The notes: generated by a model from the sequence alone, not told the origin. 64,000 nt of DNA from Hexactinellida sp. DTS-2022 (GCA_028753945.1 JAPNXP010000002.1:13454001-13518000); one strand, 5' to 3'. Positions 36,301 through 49,700 are shown, counted from the stretch's first letter. Numbers and translations: made by a program.

Positions 36301-36728
36301 ATGCAGATTTCTCTGATAATAATGATCTCATTTACTATTCCATCAATTCAACGTATCCTATTGAATATAATAATAGATTTTCTATTGACATTCTCAATGG
36401 AAATATTAGTTTAATCGGAGAGTTAGATCGAGAGGAAATCGCTCAAGTTACTATTACTGTATCTGCTAGTGATCAGCCTCTATTTGATTTGGCTAAAACA
36501 TTGAGTGTTGATGTAACAGTTTATATTGAAGATGTAAATGAGTTTATTCCTTATTTTCCTATGCAAAATGCTAGTATTATTCTATCTGAAGGAATTCAGA
36601 TAGGAACTCTCGTATACGAATTGAATGCTGTTGATGGAGATGCTGATCGTCTAAATAATGAAATTAGATACTATATTGTTAACTCTACTTATTCGCATTT
36701 TTTTATGGTAAATGAAACAACTGGAATG
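27391..36728 (+). CDS. Giant cadherin, N-terminal part: signal peptide and first EC repeats (exons 1-9)
   Basis: Start chosen at ATG 27391, which gives a short leader with a strong hydrophobic core ([17 protein letters not shown]) and then a first EC-like repeat; the longer frame from 27301 opens with TTG. Exons: 27391-27727, 28479-28777, 29498-29748, 29877-30191, 32670-32944, 34090-34304, 34565-34839, 35101-35378, 35758-36728. All phases match. The intron at 30192 uses a GC donor (AG|GCAAGT). EC hallmarks are frequent: [43 protein letters not shown], with LDRET/LDRD and DxD motifs. Family role: calcium-dependent adhesion at the cell surface through tandem ectodomains. Introns 1, 3-6 and others carry MITEs; intron 4 hosts RPS27A and a Helitron. 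Confidence 0.92.
28158..28312. mobile_element. 155-bp pogo/Tigger-like MITE in cadherin intron 1
   Basis: The ends are CAGTAGAATCTCGTTAGTACG and AACGAGGTTCTATTG with TA on both sides. The same family recurs at 30286-30425, 59924-60030 (right end lost) and 61161-61300. Intron 1 (27728-28478) holds nothing else I can identify apart from a small TTGGCCGATAT repeat near 28430. Confidence 0.85.
29071..29172. mobile_element. 102-bp TA-flanked MITE in cadherin intron 2
   Basis: The ends are CAGTCAAGTTGAGTCAACATC and GATGTTGACTG, with TA on both sides. Internal TTAATTCGAAC and TTTGAATTAACGA are also inverted. No coding potential. Confidence 0.8.
30192..30197 (+). promoter_or_regulatory. Non-canonical GC splice donor of cadherin intron 4
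   Basis: AG|GCAAGT at the end of exon 4 is the typical context of a GC-AG intron. The phase-2 end joins G|TAT at 32670 and restores [15 protein letters not shown], a normal EC pattern. No GT donor nearby keeps the frame. The intron it opens is 2.48 kb and contains RPS27A and a Helitron. Confidence 0.75.
30286..30425. mobile_element. 140-bp pogo/Tigger-like MITE upstream of RPS27A
   Basis: The ends are CAGTAGAACTTCGTTAATACG and GTACGAGGTTCTTCTG, flanked by TA. Same family as the copies at 28158 and 61161. It lies about 300 bp upstream of the RPS27A start codon. Confidence 0.85.
30681..30691 (+). promoter_or_regulatory. Possible TOP / polypyrimidine initiator of RPS27A
   Basis: CTGTTTCTCTT lies 31-41 nt upstream of the RPS27A start. 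Ribosomal-protein genes of animals usually start transcription inside such a pyrimidine tract. The position and composition fit; no transcript evidence is available here. Confidence 0.4.
30722..31186 (+). CDS. RPS27A: Ubiquitin-like / ribosomal protein eS31 fusion (RPS27A), intronless, nested in a cadherin intron
   Basis: 154 residues. Residues 1-76 align with ubiquitin without gaps and end in GG, followed by the eS31 moiety ([14 protein letters not shown], basic tract, C-x4-C ... C-x2-C zinc finger CTREEC...CGKC, ending VFTKDN). Length and layout match RPS27A (156 aa in human). The ubiquitin part is strikingly diverged: of seven lysines only Lys27 remains, with K6N, K11Q, K29S, K33S, K48H and K63S. 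Arg72 and Arg74 are Glu and Ser, Ile44 is Leu and Val70 is Ser. The eS31 half is well conserved. It is more GC-rich than its surroundings, as for a highly expressed gene. Sense orientation relative to the host cadherin; no poly(A) relic or target duplication seen. A comparable diverged fusion is known in C. elegans (ubl-1). Confidence 0.95.
   Translation: MCFYVNTLTGQSIPISLDAADTVEDIKLSVEESTSIPMHTQRLLFAGHELDDEMTLEECGIVSDATVHLSLELSGGAKKRKKKHYSTPKKNHHKKKKEKLLALKFYKVDDNGKVTRLRRECTREECGAGVFMAAHFDRQYCGKCGLTYVFTKDN
31412..32625 (-). mobile_element. Non-autonomous Helitron-like element with seven internal 140-bp repeats
   Basis: Read on the minus strand it starts TCTATATTATTAAATCTCG (after host A) and ends GACCGAAGGGCTCG (before host T). 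Near the 3' end it has small palindromes (GGCCGCATAGCGGCC, GTCGCAAAGCGAC). The body is about seven tandem units of roughly 140 bp, each containing GTAAACAAGTATGC and an (ACA)n stretch. There is an AC microsatellite next to the 5' end. No Rep/helicase is encoded. A second copy in opposite orientation lies at 54144-55169. Confidence 0.8.
33140..33250. repeat. One-ended hAT-like terminus
   Basis: CAGGGCCGGATTACCGCATAG followed by internal GGCCATGGCC and GGGCCCC blocks resembles a hAT terminal repeat. I found no matching right end or 8-bp duplication, so this is probably a truncated copy. It lies in cadherin intron 5. Confidence 0.45.
33827..33872. repeat. Perfect 21-bp hairpin with 4-nt loop
   Basis: ATGGGAGACTGTTCAGACGA+C (33827-33847), loop TGGG, then its exact reverse complement (33852-33872). 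It lies in cadherin intron 5 next to a stretch of TTACCAACAA repeats (33560-33745). It could be a stem-loop RNA precursor or a recent palindromic duplication. Confidence 0.9.
34461..34534. mobile_element. 74-bp palindromic MITE
   Basis: The ends are TATATCGGCC and GGCCGATATA, with inverted AACATATTTTCAA / TTGATGTTGAAAA inside. A related, longer sequence (GCCAACACACATT ... AATGTGTTGGCCGATAT) lies at 28320-28440. Confidence 0.6.
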
Positions 36729-36931
36729 GTAAGTTCTACTGTCTGCTAACAATAGCAATTCTCTTTTTTGTAACAAAATGTGTAAGTAAGAAGTATATTC
36801 AATTAATTATTTGGACAAATACTATGGAGTGGCCAATGTTTATAATCCATAATGAAGTTAATTTTTAATTTTCACTTAAACTAACTATCATTATAGTATA
36901 GTAAAGTTTTATTATTATTTTTATTCTGTAG

Positions 36932-39900
36932 GTATACACTCAATTTCACTTAGATCGTGAGTTAGTACAATCATTCTCCATTTCATTACAAGCTGCTGAC
37001 CTTGGCAGACCATCCCTAATGTCTCTATTCACACTAAATATTAACTTATCTGACATTAACGACAACCCACCTCAGCTAAAAACTACAATATTTTATTCAT
37101 TAGAAAATCAATTGCCAAATTACACAGTAGCTATTCTAGAATCAATAGACAATGATAGAAATATGAATGGGACTCTACACACTATCAGATTACTCAATAA
37201 TTTGATGTATTTCGAGTTTAACAACATTACAGGTGAACTTATGTCTCTCATATCATTTGACCGTGAGAATATTGCATCGTACAATCTATCTGTATTCCTA
37301 CTCGATTCAGGATCTCCTGCATTGCAATCTACCATAACAGTAACTATATTCGTTACAGATATTAACGACAACCCTCCTATATTTGACAAAGAATACCAAG
37401 TGTATGTACCTGAAAACACAACTCTAAATACTGATATTATCTTTATAACAGCTACAGATAAAGATATAGGTACTAATGCAATACTTACGTATTCAATGAA
37501 TACCCAGCCTTATTTCCAAATAAATTCCAGTACAGGACTTGTATCACTAAGCACAAATTTGGATTTTGAATTTCTAACTGAACATATATTACAAGTTTAC
37601 GTTACAGATGGTAATTTCACTGCAAATACAATTCTAACTATCTACATTGCTGATGTTAACGATAATCGGCCTTTATTTAACGATAGTTACCAATTTGCTG
37701 TAAAGGAATGTTCCTCAGCTCATACACATCTTGGTACCATTGAAACTACTGACAGCGACAGCTATTTTAATAATATTTATACAGAATACACACTGATTGA
37801 TTCGCTGTACTTTTCTATTCACAAAAATACGGGTTTGCTTAAAACTATACAGACTTTTAATACACAACTACAAAGTCGGTTTGAATTAACTGTCATAGCA
37901 AATAATACATTAGCTGATCCACCGCTATACTCTATGACAACTATTCCTATTGAAATTGAATTTATAACGGATCGACCAGAGTTCACACCACAAATACAAA
38001 CAATTGAAATTGAAGATTTTACCATAATTGGTCGTATTATACGTACGCTACAAGTAGTAGATTATCCGGGAATCAATGCAGGAATTTCGTATGTTATTTA
38101 TGCTGGGAATAGTAATGATACATTTTCATTGAACCGTACATCTGGGGAATTGACTTTATTGAAACAATTGAATTATTTCATACAGCCTTTATATGCTCTA
38201 TCAATAATTGCTATTGAGAATATTCTATTGAGAAATTCGTCTACAATATTACATATTGAAATTATTAAAAGGATAACTTTTAAATTTCCTTCTACTCACT
38301 ACCAATTGTCTCTTCCATCAGATTATACTGACACACAGCCCTTCTTTCAATTCAGTCTCTTCGCAGCCGATTTTCATATTTCCCATTCCCTAACATTTCA
38401 TATATCACAAGGGAATGAAGATTCGATATTTTCACTTACAAACTCTGGCGCACTCTCAGTTAATAACCATTCACTTCTACAGCTTAGCACTCAACCAATT
38501 ACCTTTTCTATCAATGTGACGAATGGATCTGGTTTATCGGACGACACAAATGTTACTATTAAAAGTAGTAAATCCCCTATTTTAGAGGAACCGTTTTTTA
38601 CATTTAACATCGCCGAGAATATAACTGGAAATTCATTCATAGGAAATTTAACTTCAAACTTAACTGTTGCTAATTCCAACAATTTCATTATATTGTCTGG
38701 AAATGAGGAAAATATTTTTGCAATTCAATTGGGTGTGCTTTTTACTCAATCTTCATTCAACTTAGATTACGAACTGAAATCTATCTACACACTATCTGTT
38801 ATGATAGAAGATATAATCGATGTGTACATTATGATTCAAATCGAAATTATTGACATTAACGAATTCCAACCTAAGTTTGCTTCTGATAAATATTATTTTA
38901 CATTCCTATCTCAATTGGAGTATCAAGGCATTCCATTTCCAATTGCAATTTATGACCAAGATTCTCACAGTGACACTTTCACCATCAGCATAGAGGATAG
39001 CGATAACTTAACAGTTTCGATAAATTCTAATCAATTCCAGATTGATGAGTCTTTAACTGATGTAATAAAAATCCTGAATATTTCTCTTAAAATTAACGAT
39101 TTAATAATTGACCTCGCTTCCATTATCGTAACATTCCAATTGACTTCTAATGAGAACCCGCCTAAATTCAATACTACTCTATTCCCATTCTCTATTAACG
39201 AATCAAATTCATTTGTTGGTGAGCGTCTCGATATGATTACAGCAACAGATCCTGATATTGGTATATACGGTGTATTGAGCTATGGATTATCCGGAGATCA
39301 TAATGATAGAGATTTCATCGTAGACCCAATGACAGGAATAATAACTATTAATTACCCACCCGACTATGAAACACAGTCTGATTATAATCTCGTACTGCAT
39401 GCATTTGACAGCGTTCGGCCCTGCTACTCCGCTTCAACACGTGTTATTATTACAGTATTAGATTCTAATGACAATCCTCCTGTATTTGAACAGGAATCAT
39501 ATGTACTGTCTATACTCGAGAATTCTACTGTAGACACTCAAATATTTACTGTTTATGCTTCAGATGCGGATTCTATTATATCAGATGGTTCAGGAATAGT
39601 AGGGACATTTGGACTCGTTACTTATAGCATTTCTCCAAACAATACACATTTCTCTATTACTAGCTCTGATGGTATTATTTCTATTCTACAGCCCATCGAT
39701 AGAGAGTCAATTCCAATGTACAATATAACTATATTAGCAATTGACGGTGGTGGGTTGATGGATACAGCTTATCTTATAATAATGTTATTAGACATTAACG
39801 ATAACACTCCGCTGTTTGAAGATTCCATACTGACGGCTGGGGTGCTAGAACACCAGCCAAATGGTACCGAAGTTGGGAAATTTCTAGCTACAGACCTTGA

Positions 39901-42900
39901 CCTTGGCGTGAATGCTATCATTACATACGAGATTATATCTGGTAACGAAAATGGACTATTTTACCTTAATTCAGCTACGAATATATTGCATGCTAATACA
40001 ACATTCGATAGAGAGTCAGTTAATGAATATACGCTTACGATACAAGCTTCAGACAGTGGTGTACCAGTGTTAACAAGCACAGCTGTAATAGAAATAGAAA
40101 TAATCGATATTAATGATAACTCACCTGAATTTACACAGTCTATCTATAATATTAGTATTTCTGAGTCTCTACCAGTTAATAGTATTATTTTCAATGCAAC
40201 AGCCACAGATTTAGATGTAGGGACAAATAGTAGATTAAATTTTTCAATTTTAAGCGGTAATATTGCTGGCAATTTCTATCTAAACTCAACATCTGGAATA
40301 TTGTATATTGCTATCCCTGTTGATTATGAGAGTGTTACTAATCATGTATTAACTATTAAAGTAATGGATGGAAATCTGTTAAATCCGCGAAGCGACAACG
40401 CGACTCTATTTATATATGTCATAAATGCGAATGATAACTCACCTTTATTCTCACAACTTAATTATTCAGCTAGTGTGTCTGAATCAATTCAATCTGGTAC
40501 GTTTATATTGCAAGTTTCTGCATTGGATAATGATATAGGTATAAATGCCAGTATTTTATATAGCTTGGATTTTTCAATTGACCCTTCAATACAAGGGTAT
40601 TTCTATATCGAGCTGAACACAGGGAGAATATTCGCTGGGAATCATAACTTTGATTTCGAAGATATATCTAAGTTTGTGTTTGAAAGCGTGGCTACTGATA
40701 GTGGTCAACCCCCACTCACTTCTAAAGTTAGTGTTTTTATCCAACTTATAAACGAGAATGACAATTTTCCATTGTTCCAACAGGTTAACTACAAATTATA
40801 TTTGGAAGAAAATCTTAATTTCCCAACTTTAATTGATACTTTCAATGCAACTGACCCAGATGGAGATTCGGTATTCTATAATTTTTCACATTTTTCAATT
40901 GAATCAGAATGCACACAGTTATGTGGTACTAGTTTCCAATGTCAGTCATCTATTACTGAACTAAATACATTATTACAGTTCAATTTATACGAATCTACAG
41001 GTGAATTGTATGCAAATAAAACTTTTGATAGAGAAGTGCAAGAATCCTATTCGTTTATAGTAACAGCTAGAGATCGGTATAATTCCTCAATGGCTATGAC
41101 GTCATTCGTCTGTGTATCAGTTGCTATTGTTGATGTTAACGATAACCAACCTATTCCAGTACAGAATATATATTACATCAATCTGCCTGAAAATACATTA
41201 TTTCCGTTTCAAATTCTTCCCTTACATGCTAGTGATATTGATGCAGGAAGGAATGCTGAACTGAGTTGGGAAATTGAACAAGTTATACCTGCATTCCAAG
41301 GATTCCAAATACATCCAAGATTGGGTATACTAGCGCTATCTGATTCCTTAGATAGAGAGCTAGTACCAACTTTCCAGCTTGTTATAATAGTAGCAGATAA
41401 TGGTACTATTCCGTTGCAAGCTAATATCACCGTACACATCAATATAACAGATATTAACGATAATACGCCTGTATTTAATAGCACCAGTGATAACCAAACT
41501 GTGCAAGTATTCGAGAATTCATTGCTAAACCAAATAATAATACAGATACATGCAAGTGATAGTGATTTAGCTGGAAATGCATTAATTACGTACACACTCA
41601 CTCCAAATACATTATTCAACATAGACAATGTGACCGGTGAAATCTACATTGTATCTGAGTTAGACTATGAGACTTTGCCTGTGCACATTCTGGTTATAAC
41701 GGCTAGAGATAATGGGTCTCCTTATCTGTACAGCAATACAACACTAACTGTACTGTTGATAGACTCTAACGATAACATACCTGCATTCGCCTATGATGTG
41801 TATAACACAACTGTAATTGAGAATGTAATATACAACGAATCAATTCTATCTCTGTCTGTATCTGATTCTGATACTTTAATCGAGAATACCTTTGTATTTA
41901 TTGAGATTATTCTAAGCGAGCCTAATGAACCTAATTTCTATATTTCGCAAACGAATAATGAATTACGTTTACTCAGCAGTTTAGATGCGGAGTTTAGTAC
42001 AGAGTATAGACTTACAATACGCGCTAATAACACTCAAGCTTTGAATCCACTCGCAACTACTGCAACCATTTTAGTATTCATTTCAGATCAGAACGATAAT
42101 TCTCCGTTATTCTCTTCACCATACTACTTCGGTTCAATCAATGAGGCATCTCCAGTTGGAAACTTTATACTACAAGTCAGTGCAACTGATCGAGATGTGA
42201 ATGCTGAAAATTCTAACATAACTTTCTATTTTGAATCCGATGCAAATTCTTCTTTTTTCTCAATCGACAGTACAAACGGAATAATTCGTTTGAGAAATCA
42301 GATCGATTTTGAAACTACAAGTACCATTAGTTTTAAAGTATTCGCTACAGATAACTCCCAGCCCGTTCTATCATCTAGCTCTCTAGTTATTATGTCTGTG
42401 TTAGACAGCAATGATAATCCAGCTTATTTCACGCAATTATTCACTTTCTCCATTCCAGAGAACACAGTTGGTTTCCTAGGTAACATTTCAGCAGCTGATG
42501 TGGATAATGATACGAACTTGGTATATTCAATAACTGATGCGTTTGTATTAACTATTTCTTCCGGAGAATACACCACTATTTCAGCCAGTACCTTTGCGAT
42601 TAACCCCACGAATGGAAAACTGTCCTTACTCATACAGCTTGATAGAGAAACAGCTGATAATTATTTAGTAGAAGTAACTGTTAGTGATAGCCAGCACTTT
42701 ACACCAACAAATGTTACAATTCTTGTTACAGACTTGAATGATATTATTCCTACCACTGAATTTGATACCTATTCCCTACAGATATATGAAGGAAACGCAT
42801 TACAAGACACAGTATTTGTACCGTTAGTAACAGACACTGACTTGGGTTTGAATGCTAGAACTCGCTTTGCCTTCACTGCAATGCAAAATCTGTTTAGTTT

Positions 42901-45900
42901 GAATCCTATGACAGGAGAAGTCCTATTAGAAATAATATTAGATCGAGAGACAAGAGATTCCTATTCAGTTGGGATTGTTATTTTTGATTTAGGTTCTCCT
43001 TCGTTAACTTCTACAACTGTACTACAAATTGAAGTTTTAGATATTAACGATAACATTCCATTCATACCACAACCTAGTTACCAATTTAGTTTAGAAGAAA
43101 ATTCAGCTTTAGGACTCCAATTGAGAACTTTCATTGTTACGGACATTGACATTGGTAATAACAGCCTGTTAGATTTTTTCCTCAATGATTCTACATTGCC
43201 ATTTGAAATATTAAATAATGGAAACTTCCAAGTTAGCAACCAAATTGATTTTGAAACTACTTCCTATTATTCTTTCTTTTTATATGTAGCGGACCAAGGC
43301 ACACCATCCCACACAGTAAGTACACAGTTATCAATTACAGTTTTAGATACTAATGATAATGCTCCTAAATTTGAAGGCACTCCTTTGACGGTGTCAATCA
43401 GTGAATACACACTGGCTTATTCAACTATATTTACACTCAAAGCTACTGATAGAGATTCTACTTCTAACGGAGAGTTTTATTTCGCGATTAATCAAGGAAA
43501 CACTGCACTTAAATTCTCTATCAATGAAATTACCGGTGATATAATTTCAATTGATTCAGTTGACGCTGAATTTAATAATCTCTACGAACTATCTGTGTTA
43601 GTAGTTGATAGGGGCACTCTGCCGTTGCATTCTACTGCTATCCTTACCATTCATATTGTCGATGAGAATGATAATACACCTGTGTTTTCTCAATTGGAAT
43701 ACTACGTTGATGTTAGTGAAGATATTTATATCCAAAGTTTTATATTGAGAGTATTCGCTAGTGATGTCGATAGTGGTATAAATAGTATTATTGATTTCTC
43801 AATTGTTTCTCCTTCTGATGTAGTTGGTATAAATGCTAGCTCAGGCGAAGTGTATTTACTGAGAGAATTAAACTTTGAGGAAATACGTGTTTATTCAATA
43901 CAAATACAGGCAATTGATAACGGAGCACCACAGCAATCTTCATTGAGTTATCTCCATATTAAAGTATCAGATTATAACGAGTATTCTCCTTCATTCCCTT
44001 TAACACCAGTCACAATATTCCTATCTAACTCTATTATAATTGGTACACAGATATTCCAGGCGATCGCATTCGATCGAGATTTCTACGGGCCTGCTATTAC
44101 GTACCTGTTATCGGTAAACCCTCTCAGTCAATACGTAAATATCAACACTCAAACTGGGAATCTTTATTTAGAGAATCCATTATCAGGTCTAACAGGCAAT
44201 TATTCGTTAGAAATACAAGCCTTTGATGGAGATAAGTATTCGTATGGTTCCCTTACCCTATTGCTATACCAATTCAGTACATATTATATGTCATTCAGCC
44301 AACCTTCATTCTATTTCTCCATTCCAGATAACTCAATTGTTGATAGTGTGGTTGGGCATATCTCAGGTGATAACGTAACTCGGTTTGAATTGGCGCAATA
44401 CACATCTAATACAGGATTTTCTGACGTGTTTTCTATCACAGAAGGCGGAGAAATAATGCTTATAGCCACACTCACTTCTCTGTCACAAAGCATCCTATCA
44501 AGCGGTATAAACGCATTTAATTCTGACGGCACAATAGAAAGTGTTGTTACATTCGAAATAATTCCATCTGATAACATCGTCCCTGTATTTTCAGTGTTAA
44601 ACTACAATGTACGCTTGTCTGAAGCTCTTCCTATTTCTACAACATTCCTAACTGTTTCAGCTGTTGACTACGATCTCTCTGATCAAGGCATTCCTATTGC
44701 CTATGCAATCTCTATTGGAAATGAGCTTGACTTATTCTCCATTGACAGACAAACAGGGAAAATATCAATTAACCAAAGTATTGACCGTGAGGTAACCCCA
44801 CAGTTCAATTTAACTATACAGGCTATTGGTAATGGGATGGGTATTGCGTATGCGATTATTGATATTGATGACGTCAATGATAATTCTCCTGTTTTCACAG
44901 AGGATGTATATCGTATCACTATTCCGTCTGACACGCTTATTAGATCTACAGTGTTGCAGGTAACTGCTATTGATAGTGATATGGGGAGAAATGGAGAGGT
45001 TTCGTATTCGATTGTGTCACAAAGTGTTCCAGGATTATTCGTATTAGATCTCTATACAGGGAATCTCACCCTGTACAGTAGCTTATTAATACACGCATTT
45101 CAGAGCTATTCATTCTACATATCTTCTGTTGATAATGGTCTCCCTGTACCGCTTAACACCGAAGTACAGGTGTACATAACTATTGTCCATCCCAACCAAT
45201 TCGATCCGATATTCATCTCGCTACAAACTAACACTACAATCCCTGAAACAACTCTAATGGGCAGTTTAGTAGCAAACTTCATTGCCATGGACCCAGATAC
45301 TAATTCTAGCACGGAAATATACTTTACTTTATCCAATTCACAATCTCCTTTTTCGCTCAGTAACAACGGAGATCTGTACCTTATAGACACCTTAGACTAT
45401 ATACAAGCTAGGGAATATGAGCTCACGATTACAGCTACTGATAGCGGTATACCAACTCGTTACACTATGCTAGTATACACTGTGTATATTGAGGATATCA
45501 ATAATCATATGCCGGTATTCTCTCAGGGTTCCTACGCTATAACTCTGTTCGAAAACACTCCAGTTCAATCTCAAATTATAACAGTATCTGCAACAGATTT
45601 GGATGCATCATCAGTTACGTTCATACTCTCTTTGAATAGCTTCACTGAATCTGGGAATGCGATATTCTCAATTGACTCTAACACAGGGATAATTTCATTA
45701 GCTTTACCGCTCGATTATGAAACTACAGACAGACACGAGTTGCTTCTAACAGCTCGGGACCATGGATATCCAATTTCTCTTTTCAACAGCGTTGCCCTTA
45801 CTGTGTCTGTTGATAATATAAATGACAATGCGCCGGTTTTCACACCATCAAGCAGCACGGCTGTTATACCGCGGTTATTCACAGCTGGGAGATATGTTAT

Positions 45901-46133
45901 AGCAATTACTGCGTTTGATTTGGACAGTGAAACTATTGCGTATTCTATTCAGTCTGGAAATGAAGATGGTTTGTTTCAAATAAATTCGGTTACTGGTGAT
46001 GTGACTCTGGCCAGTGACGTCGGAGAATCTGCGCAAAGTGCGTATAGCTTACAGCTGCTAGGATTTGATGGAGAGCTGAGTTCAACTGGGTTTTTAGAAA
46101 TTGAAATCAGTGATAATGCAAGCTATTGTTATG
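36932..46133 (+). CDS. Giant cadherin, exon 10: one 9.2-kb exon with about 29 EC repeats
   Basis: Acceptor ATTCTGTAG|GTATAC and donor TTATG|GTGAGT bound 9,202 nt of uninterrupted frame (about 3,067 residues). It reads as one EC repeat after another, each about 100-110 residues. Roughly 20 canonical linkers of the form DxNDNxPxF are seen (for example VTDINDNPPIF, IIDINDNSPEF, VLDTNDNAPKF, VDNINDNAPVF). Several degenerate ones (EFITDRPEF, VSDYNEYSPSF, IVHPNQFDPIF, IEDINNHMPVF) suggest loss of calcium ligands at some junctions. Numerous N-x-S/T sites fit an extracellular stalk. Minus-strand ORFs inside it are shadows. Confidence 0.95.
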
Positions 46134-46600
46134 GTGAGTTTTAATAAGAAAATTAATTTGATTGCGAGACTACTCCATAGCTAGTAACTTTTTCAAAGAG
46201 AGATTGTTGCATGCGTTTAGTTCTTCTAATTCGTGTCAAATGACTGCAATTATTGTGGATTCCCAGAAGTTACAATTATGTAATGATTAGTTGAACCAAA
46301 CTAGGCGTTGTGTATAAGAGTATAATGTTGCATTTGATTAATTTAGGCAAATACTGGAGAATAAGCGAATTTTCCCATTCAAATATGTAAAATAACTATA
46401 TCCATGAGAATAACCAGGAACCTATAGAAGCCATATTTCCATAAAAACTACTTGCCCTAGTTCTCTGGGGCGAGTGCTACATTGAATTTTATTATTTTTC
46501 TTAAAAAATGTTATTTTAATGTAAAATTTGAGCACAAAATTATTTTGCGTGGGATCTTTATTTCAATGGATATGAGGAATAAATACATTTTTCTTTTATT

Positions 46601-46682
46601 GACGAGGTGGCCGAGTGGTTAAGGCGATGGACTGCTAATCCATTGGGCTATGCCCGCGTGGGTTCGAATCCCACCTTCGTCG
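46601..46682 (+). tRNA. tRNA-Ser (anticodon GCT)
   Basis: 82-nt cloverleaf. The acceptor stem GACGAGG pairs with CTTCGTC (one G-U), discriminator G. The D-arm is GTGGCCGAGTGGTTAAGGC, the anticodon stem-loop TGGACTGCTAATCCA with GCT, the long variable arm is typical of serine tRNAs, and the T-arm is GTGGGTTCGAATCCCAC. Intronless. It lies inside cadherin intron 10, same strand, and is followed by a Pol III T-run. Confidence 0.97.
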
Positions 46683-46684
46683 TC

Positions 46685-46689
46685 TTTTT
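46685..46689 (+). terminator. Pol III terminator of tRNA-Ser
   Basis: TTTTT three bases after the tRNA 3' end, the usual RNA polymerase III stop. Confidence 0.85.
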
Positions 46690-46777
46690 GTCCATTTTTA
46701 AAATTTTGTACATTATGCATTCGAACCTCATCTAGGCCACTTTTTTGCAATTCAATACTGTACGCTTTTTTATATAG

Positions 46778-49700
46778 ATGGCTTATGTACTGTTGTGTTG
46801 CCAAGCATTACTTGCACTACAGCTGATTGTACTGAATGTCCTGCTGATTTTGTAAGTTACAATTTATAGAACTTATGCCTTAGATCCTCTTACTCTATTT
46901 TTTCTAATTACGTGTTTTTTTTAGACTATATCAACTACATCTACATTTTGTTATAATTATTCTTGCTTTTCTTCAGATGAGGTTTGTTGAAATGCTTGAA
47001 ATATAATATACACTGCATTTTGATAGTTATACACTGCATTATGCTTTGATAATAGTATACACTATTATATTATCACTCTGAGCGCCTAAAATAAACAATG
47101 GATTACATGACTCAACTTTTTGAATGGAAAATATATTATTGCTACTTGTAGATAAGTATTTATATGTATTTTAGTACCTTTGTGAACAACAACAACAACA
47201 TCAACCAAGGGATTGCATTCCATTTTCACTTCAATGCAACGGAGTTTGTATAACGAACTACTCGATATGCCCCGCTGACAATCTATGCTACTCAAACTCT
47301 CTATCTTCCATGCCTTGTGACGACCAAGATACGACATGCCTAGCCGGCTATGTTCTCGTTCAAACCTCAAATTCAGATCGTATTTGTACCCTATCATCTC
47401 TGCTACCACCGATCGGCCAGATATGTGACTCGTCAGGAAAAGTATACTGCGAAGAGCTGAACGCTTGTCAGAATCTCCAGAATAACCCTTCTTTATGCCA
47501 GCACTGTTCTGCACAGGAATTTGCTTGTAGTGACACGAATGAGTGTGTTGCCTCTATGAAAATGTGTTGTGGCACAGCTGGCTATTTCTGTAACATTACA
47601 GATTCGTGTATAAACTCTACCTTACCTTGTCCGCCTGTTTCTTCTAACATAGCACCTACAATACCTTCAAAAGCCCGACTTGTTGGCTCAGTTCGCTCTG
47701 TAATAGGATTGTTATTAGGCGATGGAAACAATGTAGGAGTAGATACAGAAATGCAAGAATTAGGTATTGTCGTTATAGCGCATTATCCAGTTCATAAAAC
47801 ATTGGGTTATTGGCAGTATGTTAAATGTAAGGACGCGCCTAGTGATACATATGGACATTGTAATGTGATTATATACCCATGGTTAGATGTACCCATTGAT
47901 ACAGCCGTAGACAATGCATTTGTTCTGCCACCGAATTACCGTGTTAGGTTCGTACGATTGAGTCCTGCGTTAGAAGGCGCGGCTTGGCTGAGGCTGCACG
48001 CGTGGGATGGATTTAGCGAAGAATTGGAAACAGAATCTCTGAGTTTAGTTCGAGATTCCGAAACGCATTTAATATTCCTCCCGCCATTCCGGGCAGATTC
48101 TGCTTATAGTAGAGACGCTATGTATTTTGTATCTCTACTCAACCCGGTCACTTCTTTCCCAACTTTTGTGTTTCCGACTGTGTTAACTTTCCCGGATATT
48201 AAAGAGGATTATTCGAGCTTACTGGGCAATGGAGTTCTGCTGAGCGAGTTGATGGGAGGGATTGAAATACCCAATCTGTACATGCTGAGTACTGAACTCA
48301 TATTGGGTAAGTGTAGATCTAAAATACGGTCGATTCCATTTAATTGGATCACTTTAGTCCCAGGGTAGTTTGTCGCAATTAATTAAGAGGAGAGCCTAAT
48401 TACGCGAAAATATTGTAAGCCAAAAATGTAATTCCGTTCCGTGAATCCTGTGCAATGTTTACCCAATTAATCTGTACAGTCTGTACAGAGACAGGTTGCA
48501 TCCATGGATTAACCAGTTGTCCTGATTATCTACAATGAGCTATATTTATATATTTTAATTTTAATGTACAGAAAAGCCTCTCTATACGAGACATACATGG
48601 GACCAAATATTGTTTTATAGAGAGGTGTAGGAGAATTATTGTCAAATTTTAAAGTACTACATATTATGTAGGAAAATTTATCCGGTCACCTTTCATGAAG
48701 TGTTCCGCGTGTCTAATTATTTTCTTAAATATTCAACTTACAGTAAATACAAACTCCAAGGGAGTGAGGGAACCGTCGAAATTTGTTCGTAATATCGGAA
48801 ATTCGTATTAATCGGAGTCATTTACATGCATTTGTATAGGCTAATTAAACTGTGTTCTTAACCGATATTTCGCCTTATCCTTATTCGTATTATCGAGAAT
48901 CTACTTTTATATTATTTATTTAAAATAGCACAATGTAAACACTTGAATATATCACTTTTCACATCTAACATTCCTTTAAAAGAGTTAATTAATGAGAACG
49001 AATGTCTTGAATGAACGGAGGTCTCTGTACACGGTTTCCTCCGTACCTCTCTACATCGTTTCTATACTGTTCCATCAAAGGTTTTGTGATCAATTCATTC
49101 ACATATTTGAAATTGTATCGTTTTACTAATAATTTTATTAGAATTACGAAACATAGAATCAAATACACTGAAAATACTGACACTTCGATTATACCTACAC
49201 AAACCAATTGAATTATATAAATGATATCGTCGAATTCCGTTGCTAGGTGATGGTAATATTGTGAGAGTTTGAAATCTGGGATTAAACCAATTGAAATGTA
49301 ATTTAAGAAACAAGGATTGTAATACGCAATTTTCAGAGGAATACTAATAAAAGTTAAGAAACAATTTAGGAATAGAAGTGAGAAGAAAAATCCTGTAAAG
49401 ATTTGCCCGTAAAAATACCGTTTCACTATCATTGCTCTCTTCTTATACTCACTTCGGGTGAAATGGAATTTAGCTTCATCTCTTCGCCCTTTCAGTAAAA
49501 GGTAGAATTTCTTACTCGAAACAACATAGACATACACATCAATACAACCTAATGGCAGGTATAACAACTGGGAAAAGTACCATGTTTCAACGAACGAAGT
49601 TAATACAACCAAAACAATTAATCTTATTATTATAAACGTGGAATAGCCTCGAACCCATATTATATATGGCACATTGAGATACAGTCTTCTAAGAACGATA

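Noticed and set aside
41209..41628. Minus-strand ORFs inside the 9.2-kb cadherin exon (also 37120, 37819, 44311, 45115 and others)
   Set aside because: They are antisense shadows of EC repeats, rich in Ser/Val/Ile with no recognisable domain.
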